12,722 nucleotides of DNA, taken from Candidatus Methanogasteraceae archaeon UBA261 (GTDB lineage Archaea > Halobacteriota > Methanosarcinia > Methanosarcinales > Methanogasteraceae). Positions 1-4,989 of this stretch are shown one piece after another. Location: NCBI GenBank assembly GCA_002506015.1, contig DAWR01000115.1:1-12722 (forward strand), read 5' to 3'. The position numbers were made by a program, and so were the translations under genes. Position 1 is the first letter of the stretch, and the number at the start of each line of letters is the position of its first letter. The notes beneath the pieces were generated by a model. That model did no database searches, had not been told where the DNA came from, and was given only the letters and a program-made list of their open reading frames with translations.

Positions 1-107
1 TTTCACGAAATTCCATCTCACTTTCCGCCAACCTACTGATTTCCAGCCGCGAACACCATCTCTACTGTTACCGATTTTTCCATGACCGATTTCGCCATCT
101 CGCAAAC

Positions 108-387
108 TTGTAGGTATACAAATTTTACAGATAAACAAGCAGCAGTCAAACCAAAAATTATTTATATCTGCATACCAACTATTTACTATGAGTTGGAATT
201 CCCATATACTACGGAGAAAGACCAAGACCTACGTCGCTCGCTGTAGAAGGTTTCTATGAACATGAACATCTGAGGAACAGGCTGTATGTCTATAGACCCG
301 TTAAGCCTGCGGCGGATTTGGAGGCGATATTCAGAGAATTGAAGATCAAGGTGCCGACGTTTGATGTGAGGGAAGTTATACCTACAA
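108..387. repeat. 11-bp inverted repeat pair bounding a decayed reading frame
   Basis: The sequence TTGTAGGTATA at 108-118 recurs as its exact reverse complement at 377-387, so a 280-bp segment is bounded by 11-bp inverted repeats. The coding-like remnant at 192-398 lies mostly inside it, and its stop codon is just beyond the right repeat. This layout fits a short internally deleted insertion sequence or MITE-like remnant whose reading frame runs into the terminal repeat. I see no clear target-site duplication, and an AT-rich 11-mer can pair by chance, so the mobile-element reading is inference only. Confidence 0.3.
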
Positions 388-398
388 ATAACAGTTGA
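192..398 (+). pseudogene. Coding-like C-terminal remnant, 68 codons, no start codon
   Basis: This frame is open from just after a TGA at 189-191 to a TGA at 396-398 and has no convincing start codon. The 68 translated residues have the composition of real protein: a stretch containing FYEHEHLRNRLYVYRPVKP, then an amphipathic LEAIFRELKIKVP segment and a short tail ending PTNNS. I do not recognise the family. Lack of a start, the flanking stop and the surrounding inverted repeats suggest the 3' end of a truncated gene, possibly a mobile-element gene, but no transposase motif such as a DDE residue is visible. It could also be chance; the protein-like look is the only support. Confidence 0.35.
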
Positions 399-520
399 TT
401 TTAGTCGGGTTGTGTCTCGCCCGATGTTGATTTAGGGGGATCTTTTGGGCGAAATTTACTCAAAGTTCGGGTACACCTCACGTGCAGGTTATGTCCATGA
501 CATCGCGTACACTTTTCGCT

Positions 521-724
521 TCAGAACTTCTCTTCGAATCTTTCTACATTTCCATTAATCGTGTACTCACAAATCTTGATAAGTCCTGCCTCTTCTGTGT
601 TCTTCTCTCGATAGTAGATCATTAACGGCTTCTCCCAGTTTTGTATAGGTGATGTGGGCACCCATTCTGCTAAATGAGGCATTTGTGCAGAAGAACCGTC
701 CTGGACAAAACACGGGGAATAGAA
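521..724 (-). pseudogene. Unrecognised small frame or gene remnant
   Basis: On the minus strand a frame opens after a TGA and runs to a TGA at 523-521. The only ATG is at 682, giving a 53-residue product that starts MPHLAEWVPTSP and ends with the charged tail NGNVERFEEKF. The 14 codons upstream of this ATG are also open and look protein-like (CFVQDGSSAQ), so the frame may be the 3' end of a longer lost gene. No Shine-Dalgarno sequence precedes the ATG. I do not recognise a family. It lies in a stretch otherwise without intact genes, which favours a remnant over a functional small gene. Confidence 0.3.
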
Positions 725-800
725 TCAGAGAGATCTGAAGGGTCATATAGAGATGTGGCCGATTTTGGTATGGGATTTGCGAGTAATTATCGATAAGAAC

Positions 801-832
801 ACTCTGTGTTCCACTGTGACCTCCGTGGTTAA
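801..832 (-). repeat. Short CCAC/ACACAGAG-type repeat
   Basis: Read on the minus strand, this segment begins TTAACCACGGAGG and continues with CACAG and AACACAGAG units at roughly 10-bp spacing. It resembles the element at 12450-12521 (AACCACAGAG and ACACAGAG units) more than the CCACAAGATT type at 4480-4569. Only one AACCAC terminus is visible. No coding function is evident. Confidence 0.45.
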
Positions 833-871
833 TTATCTACAAAAAATAATAAAGAATTTTACCACCATGGC

Positions 872-988
872 TCACTCAGGTTGGGTCACCTTGATTTCCA
901 GCGATCCAGACGAAATAGTGAAGAGCCTGCCGTCTGCACGTACAGAAAGGAAAAATCCCTTTCGTCCGCACATTTTACATTGTGCCAT
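872..988 (-). CDS. Truncated small zinc-ribbon-like protein, 38 aa
   Basis: A 38-codon frame starts MAQCKMCGRKGFFLSV. The C-x2-C-G-x2-G-[FL]-F-L-S pattern resembles the first zinc knuckle of small prokaryotic zinc-ribbon proteins. The second CxxC pair expected about 10-15 residues later is absent; the sequence goes to RLFTISSG and stops, so a four-cysteine zinc site cannot form in one chain. A good Shine-Dalgarno sequence, AGAGGG, ends 7 nt before the ATG, which supports translation or recent translation. It lies about 105 nt downstream of the purP-family stop on the same strand and could be co-transcribed. It is either a decayed remnant or a small protein that needs a partner or dimer to bind metal. 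Confidence 0.4.
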   Translation of the reverse strand: MAQCKMCGRKGFFLSVRADGRLFTISSGSLEIKVTQPE

Positions 989-1093
989 TTGTCAGCCCTC
1001 TTTGAAGTTTGCGGTATCTAAACGAGACCGTAAGTCACCCATGGTACCACCTCTCGGTTCTTTAATCGTTTCACATTCCAACTGATCTGAATA

Positions 1094-2251
1094 TCACGTC
1101 ACAATCTCCGCAACTCGGTCCGCCGCAACAGCCCTTCGTATCTCCATTGCAAGCCTTCTTCCCGTGCTCATATTTCTTCGCCAGAGCGTATTCCCATACG
1201 GATGTCCAACCGACATGTGAACATTCGTGCCGCCGCCGATTCTGGGCGCAACATCATAGATGTAGAAATTCAGATCCTTATCCACACATGTCTGCAAGCA
1301 GAACGGACCGATGATCCCAGGCGAATAATGCTTCTGTGTTGCTTTCACATACTTCTCGGAAAGCTCGAATGCATTCTCAAGCAAAGACTCCCGGAGCGTC
1401 GCCGAATTGTGTCCACAGACCGTGTACTCAGGAATCTGCTGCCCCTCCAGAAGTGTCATCTGCTGCGGCGCTGGTAGGCGCACATGTCCATCAAGACTTG
1501 TCTCAAACCGCCAGTCGATTCCGAGCAGTTCGATCGGACTCATTGTGTCCTCGATCGGCGAATAAAAGAAATCAAGATTGAATACCGGACCGATCACATA
1601 TCGCTCGATACGTGCCGAAGAAAGCGCATCTTCTGTGATCACGCCCTGCCTGATCAGCGACTCAGACTTCTCCTGGTATTCCGTGTAATCAGACGCTGTG
1701 AAAAAGCCGCGTTCGAGTTTCTTCACCGCATGCGGAAGTTTTACCATGACCAGGCAATCAATGTCCTCCGGATCAGCGATTCTCTCAGGATATGGCAGTC
1801 CCGCCTTCTCTAAAATCCAGTAATAGTCTTCTTCGCCGCCCCGCTCCTCGCTTCTGAGTAGATTGCGGCTGCCAAGCATCGGAACCGCGAAATCGTCCTC
1901 GATTGCGCCGATCTCACAGTAGGATGTGAACGATCGGTTCGGAACGAAGAGGATGTTGTCATCACGCAGGCGCTGCTGATTTTCAGGCTTCAGGATCTCG
2001 TCAAACCGCTGATAAACCGCATTGTCATCCACAATCCCACGCAACAGGTTCCCGCTGGAATCTCGCTGTGCTTTGAAATACCGGGTATACGTCTTCTCGC
2101 GTCCAGCCTGGCAGACCAGAAACGTCCTGAAACCCTCATCGACCGCGCCATCGCATGTATCGAGTGCGGAATGCGAGGCAACGAGCCCGATCTTCATCTT
2201 CTCTGTATCGTAGTTGTTCAGTAGGGACGTGATCTCGTTTCTGTCGATCAT
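1094..2251 (-). CDS. PurP-family ATP-grasp ligase (formate--phosphoribosylaminoimidazolecarboxamide ligase family)
   Basis: The 385-residue product matches the archaeal PurP family (DUF1246 N-terminal domain plus DUF1297 ATP-grasp domain) along its length. Known PurP enzymes formylate AICAR with formate and ATP to make FAICAR in purine synthesis. Family-like segments are GLVASHSALD (22-31), VPNRSF (103-108), PMLGSRNLLR (124-133), ERYVIGPVFNLDFFYSP (216-232), ELLGIDWRFE (241-250), GIIGPFCLQ (312-320) and the metal/ATP-site region PRIGGGTN (336-343). The glycine-rich ATP-grasp loop, GARGGRGYF in classical PurP as I recall it, here reads HAVKKLERGFF (174-184). That suggests the divergent PurP paralogue group, so I give no gene symbol and treat the exact reaction as unproven. 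It follows the UPF0104 gene by 45 nt but has its own TATA box centred about 26 bp upstream of the ATG and no Shine-Dalgarno, so it is probably leaderless. The next downstream frame on this strand is the zinc-ribbon stub. Confidence 0.85.
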   Translation of the reverse strand: MIDRNEITSLLNNYDTEKMKIGLVASHSALDTCDGAVDEGFRTFLVCQAGREKTYTRYFKAQRDSSGNLLRGIVDDNAVYQRFDEILKPENQQRLRDDNILFVPNRSFTSYCEIGAIEDDFAVPMLGSRNLLRSEERGGEEDYYWILEKAGLPYPERIADPEDIDCLVMVKLPHAVKKLERGFFTASDYTEYQEKSESLIRQGVITEDALSSARIERYVIGPVFNLDFFYSPIEDTMSPIELLGIDWRFETSLDGHVRLPAPQQMTLLEGQQIPEYTVCGHNSATLRESLLENAFELSEKYVKATQKHYSPGIIGPFCLQTCVDKDLNFYIYDVAPRIGGGTNVHMSVGHPYGNTLWRRNMSTGRRLAMEIRRAVAADRVAEIVT

Positions 2252-2266
2252 GGTGGAAATTGCGGC

Positions 2267-2287
2267 ACAATGTTATATTTACATTGT
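2267..2287 (-). promoter_or_regulatory. Palindrome over the TATA box of the purP-family gene
   Basis: A perfect inverted repeat, ACAATGT-N7-ACATTGT, occupies this site, and its 7-bp spacer plus flanking bases is the AT-rich TATA box (TAAATATAA on the minus strand). The TATA centre is about 26 bp from the ATG at 2251. By the usual archaeal spacing this puts the transcription start at or next to the start codon. A dyad exactly on the TATA box is the expected position for a repressor that blocks TBP. The regulator is unknown. The site also lies in the 45-nt gap after the UPF0104 gene, so a minor role in the RNA 3' end is possible. Confidence 0.55.
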
Positions 2288-2296
2288 CCATGGTTG

Positions 2297-3268
2297 CTAC
2301 TTCAGTTCTGTCCGCTCAGTCTGCTCGGCAGCTTCCACCAGCCGTGACCAGCTCAGACCAAAGCGCGAGAGATACGCGCTTCCAAGTACCAGCGTCACCG
2401 AGTTCTTGACTATGTGATCGAGCACGGCAGCGGCAAAACCGATAGCCGAGTTGATTCCGCCGAGACTGAATATGCCGGTAAGCACAAACTCGTACGGTCC
2501 TATCGAACCGGGCGTGATCGGGAAGATCTTTGTGAGATTTCCGACAGTGATTGCAAGAAATACGATCGGGACCATAGAGCGCGATGTGGTTCCTGAAAAG
2601 GCGCTTAATATCACAAAACATGTGAGGATGTCGAAGAGCCAGACCAGAAGTGAACCTGCGAAGACGATTGCAAAGGCGCGTGGGTTTGTGGACACAAGCG
2701 CAATCTCCCGGATGAAACGATCGATGACGCCGCCAATTGTTGTACGGAGTTTCAGGAACAGAACCAGAAGCCCGAATACTGCCACTATGCCGAGTCCTGT
2801 GATTGTGAGAGTATTTGTGATCCACTGGTCGATCAGCATCCCCCGCAGCCCGAGCACGGCAACACCACCGACCGTGGCGATCGCAATAACGTCAAATATA
2901 CGCTCGACAGCGAGCGAGGAGAAACCGGTGATCAGCGAAATATTTTTCATCTTTTTTAAGAGGTATGGGCGGGCCACATCGCCGAGCCGTGCCGGCAGAA
3001 ACACGTTTGCAGACTGACTCACCGCTATGCACCCCACCAGAAAATTCAGATCCCCCTTCGCCCCGATCTGCGCAAGAATCTGCTGATATCGGATGCCGCG
3101 CAGGGGCCAGGAGATCAGGTATACGAGTATGGAAAGTGCAATAAGTGCAGGCGATGCGGTGCGCAGTTTATCTATAATGTCCATCCATCCTATGATAGAT
3201 GCGGTTAAAAACAGTATTAAAATTGCAAGGATTGAGGTTGCAATAATCTTGCGTCTTGTTATGCGCAT
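2297..3268 (-). CDS. UPF0104 / lysylphosphatidylglycerol synthase TM-region (AglD-type) membrane protein
   Basis: The 323-residue protein is strongly hydrophobic, with about seven to eight predicted membrane segments (near 8-28, 40-56, 75-92, 113-140, 151-173, 196-224, 230-249, 283-302). Family-typical motifs are the SWPLRGIRYQQIL segment (53-65), LPARLGDVARPYLL (91-104), AVERIFD (120-126) and TPGSIGPYEF (252-261). The family includes the C-terminal part of archaeal AglD and the flippase-like domain of bacterial MprF. Its role is thought to be handling of lipid-linked intermediates in the membrane, but that is inference for this member. It starts 4 nt after the glycosyltransferase stop, with a GGAG 11 nt before the ATG inside the upstream gene, so the two are translationally linked. 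No soluble C-terminal LPG-synthase domain follows. Confidence 0.85.
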   Translation of the reverse strand: MRITRRKIIATSILAILILFLTASIIGWMDIIDKLRTASPALIALSILVYLISWPLRGIRYQQILAQIGAKGDLNFLVGCIAVSQSANVFLPARLGDVARPYLLKKMKNISLITGFSSLAVERIFDVIAIATVGGVAVLGLRGMLIDQWITNTLTITGLGIVAVFGLLVLFLKLRTTIGGVIDRFIREIALVSTNPRAFAIVFAGSLLVWLFDILTCFVILSAFSGTTSRSMVPIVFLAITVGNLTKIFPITPGSIGPYEFVLTGIFSLGGINSAIGFAAAVLDHIVKNSVTLVLGSAYLSRFGLSWSRLVEAAEQTERTELK

Positions 3269-3272
3269 TTAA

Positions 3273-3971
3273 TCAAAGCTCCCGCCACAATCGAAGAATC
3301 GCCAGACCCATGCCGACCACATCTCTCTTCAGATCGACCTTGGTTGCGCTTCCCGATCTCCACCTGACCGGAAACTCCGTAACCGAATACCCGGCTCGCT
3401 GTGCCCTGACCAGAATCTCAGTATCCCAGAACCAGTGCTCGTCTTCGACTGTATCCAGTAGATCAAAGAGCGCTTCCCGTCTGAACGCCTTGAACCCGCA
3501 CTGGTGATCATACAATTTTGATTTCAGCAGCACTCGCACGAGTAAATTAAATCCCCTGCTCGCAAACCCACGTTTTGCCGAGCGCACGGCATCACTCGCA
3601 GGTAACATGCGCGATCCGGTCACCAGGTCATAACCGTCCCGTATGCGACCGATCAGCCCGGCAAGATGCCGCATATCAGTCGCAAGATCGACATCGATGT
3701 AGACAAGAATTGCGCCATGCGCCGCTCCGAACGCACGATCCAGAGCCTTTCCGCGTCCCTGGCGCTCGTCGCTGTGCAGATGTCTGACATACGGATATCT
3801 GGCTTCCAACTGCTCAGCGATTCTGTCCGTGCCATCGGTTGAGCCGTCTTCTGCGATGATGATCTCAAAGGACTGCGTTATCTGCTCCAGGGTGTCTGCC
3901 GTCTGCCTTACAGCCTCTTCCAGCCTCTCAGCCTCGTTGTATGCAGGGAGTATGAGTGAAACTTCGGTCAT
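3273..3971 (-). CDS. GT2 glycosyltransferase, dolichyl-phosphate glucose/mannose synthase type
   Basis: This 232-residue GT-A fold enzyme would transfer a sugar from a nucleotide sugar to a polyprenyl (dolichyl) phosphate at the cytoplasmic membrane face. Visible motifs are the N-terminal SLILPAYNEAERL (5-17), the nucleotide-binding AEDGSTDGT (40-48), the metal-binding DVD (93-95) in YIDVDLATD, TGSR (118-121), HQCGFKAFRREA (156-167), the EDEHWFWDTEIL block (176-187) and FPVRW (200-204). This set matches the dolichyl-phosphate beta-glucosyltransferase/Alg5-DPM1 subgroup. There are no C-terminal membrane helices, and the length is that of the catalytic domain alone. The next gene supplies a separate membrane protein, so the pair resembles a split AglD-type protein. 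The sugar cannot be read from the sequence. The ATG at 3971 is preceded by a TATA-like element about 45 bp upstream and a weak AGGA. Confidence 0.87.
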   Translation of the reverse strand: MTEVSLILPAYNEAERLEEAVRQTADTLEQITQSFEIIIAEDGSTDGTDRIAEQLEARYPYVRHLHSDERQGRGKALDRAFGAAHGAILVYIDVDLATDMRHLAGLIGRIRDGYDLVTGSRMLPASDAVRSAKRGFASRGFNLLVRVLLKSKLYDHQCGFKAFRREALFDLLDTVEDEHWFWDTEILVRAQRAGYSVTEFPVRWRSGSATKVDLKRDVVGMGLAILRLWREL

Positions 3972-4010
3972 TGGATCAGTGTTCCTGATATCTGGCTATT
4001 ATCCGCGGGC

Positions 4011-4020
4011 ATACATTAAA
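4011..4020 (-). promoter_or_regulatory. TATA-like element of the glycosyltransferase operon
   Basis: On the minus strand this reads TTTAATGTAT, preceded by ACCT. Archaeal TATA-to-start spacing of about 26 bp would place transcription initiation near 3990, leaving a leader of about 19 nt before the ATG at 3971. The match is moderate and no other good candidate lies closer. Confidence 0.35.
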
Positions 4021-4101
4021 AGGTGTTCGAATGCGTAATCGCGGTGCTTCTCATTTGTCTCTGCCGCGCCAAATATTTGTTCAGTTGTAACGTCACTGTC
4101 T

Positions 4102-4119
4102 GGAAATTACGTGATTTCC
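4102..4119. repeat. 18-bp near-perfect palindrome
   Basis: The sequence GGAAATTACGTGATTTCC is self-complementary at all but one mirrored pair. It looks like a dimeric-regulator binding site, but it lies about 130 bp upstream of the glycosyltransferase start and beyond the predicted TATA element, so its target is unclear. A short stem-loop in RNA is the alternative. Confidence 0.3.
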
Positions 4120-4180
4120 GTATGGTCAGTTGGATGTACAACAACGCAAAAGACGTGAAGACTGAGATTGACAGCACTCT

Positions 4181-4245
4181 TCGCGTCTCTCTCGCTTTTC
4201 TCGCCCTTCTCGTTAAATTGGAAAACAATAACGAGAAAGACGCGA
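4181..4245. repeat. Compound inverted repeat with one expanded arm
   Basis: The right arm is contiguous, TAACGAGAA (4229-4237) followed by AGACGCGA (4238-4245). Its complements on the left are TTCTCGTTA (4207-4215) and TCGCGTCT (4181-4188), both exact but separated by 18 extra bases (4189-4206) made of TCTCG/TTTTCTCG-like units. The result is a 9-bp inner and an 8-bp outer stem. The extra bases look like a local duplication of the arm, the same kind of length change seen between the elements at 4480-4569 and 10957-11026. Confidence 0.5.
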
Positions 4246-4298
4246 TGGCGCAAAGAACAAAAGTCTCCGGGTGTATCTCACCGGAATTTTCGATTGTG

Positions 4299-4472
4299 CC
4301 GCTAAACACGTACCTCTATCTTAACATCGTGCCGCAGCACCCTGATTTTCAAGATTCTGAATATCTCATGCTTGGAGTAACCAACCACAGACCCCCCCTA
4401 CTATATCATGTAGAACAATTCACTAAACGAGCACTCCAACCGCCCTTAAGAATCGCCGTATGTGTTTAGCGG
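4299..4472. repeat. 174-bp segment bounded by 15-bp inverted repeats (MITE-like)
   Basis: The left end CCGCTAAACACGTAC (4299-4313) matches the reverse complement of the right end (4458-4472) at 14 of 15 positions. Nested inside are shorter exact inverted pairs, GATTCT/AGAATC (4353-4358 and 4449-4454) and TTGGAGT/ACTCCAA (4372-4378 and 4433-4439), so the whole segment could fold into one long interrupted hairpin. No transposase frame is present. Size and termini fit a miniature inverted-repeat element or a structured non-coding RNA; no target duplication is obvious at the edges. Confidence 0.45.
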
Positions 4473-4477
4473 GGGCG

Positions 4478-4537
4478 AAAAAACCACGAGAGTACGCAAG
4501 ATTACACAGAAATCTTGTGGAAATCTGTGTAATCTTG
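4478..4537 (-). terminator. Candidate terminator of the rps13-rps4-rps11 transcript
   Basis: Reading downstream of rps11 on the minus strand, a perfect 14-bp stem (4524-4537 with 4497-4510, 13-nt loop) is followed by GTGG and a run of six T (4483-4478). Archaeal RNA polymerase terminates mainly at oligo-T tracts, so the T6 is the more relevant part. The hairpin belongs to the AACCAC-bounded repeat described separately. No other gene on this strand follows for about 500 bp, which fits termination here. Confidence 0.45.
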
Positions 4538-4569
4538 TGGTTCCTGCCATGTGGTATTGAGCAGGTCCC
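4480..4569 (-). repeat. AACCAC-bounded palindromic element, copy 1 (3' of rps11)
   Basis: Read on the minus strand it begins GGGACCTGCTCAATA about 19 nt after the rps11 stop. A small CCTGC/GCAGG stem (4565-4561 with 4547-4543) follows, then a core from AACCAC (complement of 4537-4542) to GTGGTT (complement of 4482-4487). The core contains CCACAAGATT twice at 20-bp spacing (plus-strand AATCTTGTGG at 4511-4520 and 4531-4540). It aligns end to end with 10957-11026, which lacks one 20-bp unit. Copies share orientation relative to the upstream gene. Confidence 0.7.
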
Positions 4570-4588
4570 TTGCTAACTCGCGATCGCA

Positions 4589-4987
4589 CTAAATTCTTCT
4601 GCCCCGCCGTCCGCCTTTCGAGAGCGTGCCGTCATGTGGCAGCGGTGTCGCATCTTCGATTCGTCCGATGCGAATGCCGGCTCTCGCGAAGGCACGCACA
4701 GCAGCCTGCGCGCCCGGTCCCGGGCTCCGCTGTCTGTTGCCCCCCGGCGCTCTGATCTTGATGTGTACGCCTGTGAACCCCTTGTCTCTCAATTGATCTA
4801 CTATCTGCCCGACGATCTGCATCGAGATGTACGGGGACCCCTCATCCCGCGCCACCTTGGTGACCATACCGCCAGACGATTTTGCAACGGTTTCGGCACC
4901 TGTCATGTCCGTGACCGTGATCAGCGTGTTATTAAATGATGAGTGGATGTGAGCAACCGCCCATTTTGGACTCCTTGGATCCGCCAT
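4589..4987 (-). CDS. rps11: 30S ribosomal protein S11 (uS11)
   Basis: This is archaeal uS11, which lines the 30S platform near the decoding-site rRNA and the mRNA exit. The family core is plain: KWAVAHIHSSFNNTLITVTD near the N-terminus, the TGVHIKIRAPGG segment, and the basic tail HDGTLSKGGRRGRRI at the very end. Two in-frame ATGs exist, at 4993 and 4987. I choose 4987 because AAGGAGG (5001-4995) is 7 nt before it but only 1 nt before the upstream ATG. This gives 132 residues starting MADPRSPKW and leaves 2 nt after the rps4 stop. It is the last gene of the cluster here; archaeal operons usually continue with rpoD, rpl18e and rpl13, which are absent. A repeat with a hairpin and T-tract follows. 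Confidence 0.95.
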   Translation of the reverse strand: MADPRSPKWAVAHIHSSFNNTLITVTDMTGAETVAKSSGGMVTKVARDEGSPYISMQIVGQIVDQLRDKGFTGVHIKIRAPGGNRQRSPGPGAQAAVRAFARAGIRIGRIEDATPLPHDGTLSKGGRRGRRI

Positions 4988-4989
4988 TG

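Larger units (their letters stand above)
4016..4588. other. Gene-free interval with stacked inverted repeats
   Basis: The 573 bp between the glycosyltransferase promoter and the rps11 stop contain no frame that resembles a known protein. The longer open frames on both strands run straight through the inverted repeats and look like chance. It holds an 18-bp near-palindrome (4102-4119), a compound hairpin (4181-4245), a 174-bp segment with 15-bp inverted termini (4299-4472), and the AACCAC-bounded element and T-tract that follow rps11 (4478-4569). Confidence 0.6.

Noticed and set aside
33..98. 21-codon minus-strand frame starting MAKSVMEKS
   Set aside because: Its composition is protein-like, but it is too short, without a good ribosome site, and no family can be named.
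416..453. TCGCCC/GGGCGA stem as a terminator
   Set aside because: Only 6 bp with a 25-nt loop and no T-run; no gene clearly ends there.
992..1042. 16-codon minus-strand frame just before the zinc stub, as a leader peptide
   Set aside because: It ends 3 nt before the stub ATG, but has no recognisable regulatory residues or hairpins to support attenuation.
753..1085. 110-codon plus-strand frame
   Set aside because: It is antisense to the better-supported zinc-ribbon stub and includes a repeat (801-832); no protein-like motifs.
4016..4309. 97-codon minus-strand frame
   Set aside because: It overlaps the same repeats and the predicted glycosyltransferase promoter, with no family resemblance.
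4023..4469. 148-codon plus-strand frame
   Set aside because: It runs through the compound hairpin and most of the 174-bp inverted-repeat segment, has no recognisable domain, and its composition changes along its length; treated as chance.
4480..4569. CRISPR-like array from the repeated CCACAAGATT units
   Set aside because: Units are about 10-20 bp, degenerate, and without unique spacers or cas genes nearby.
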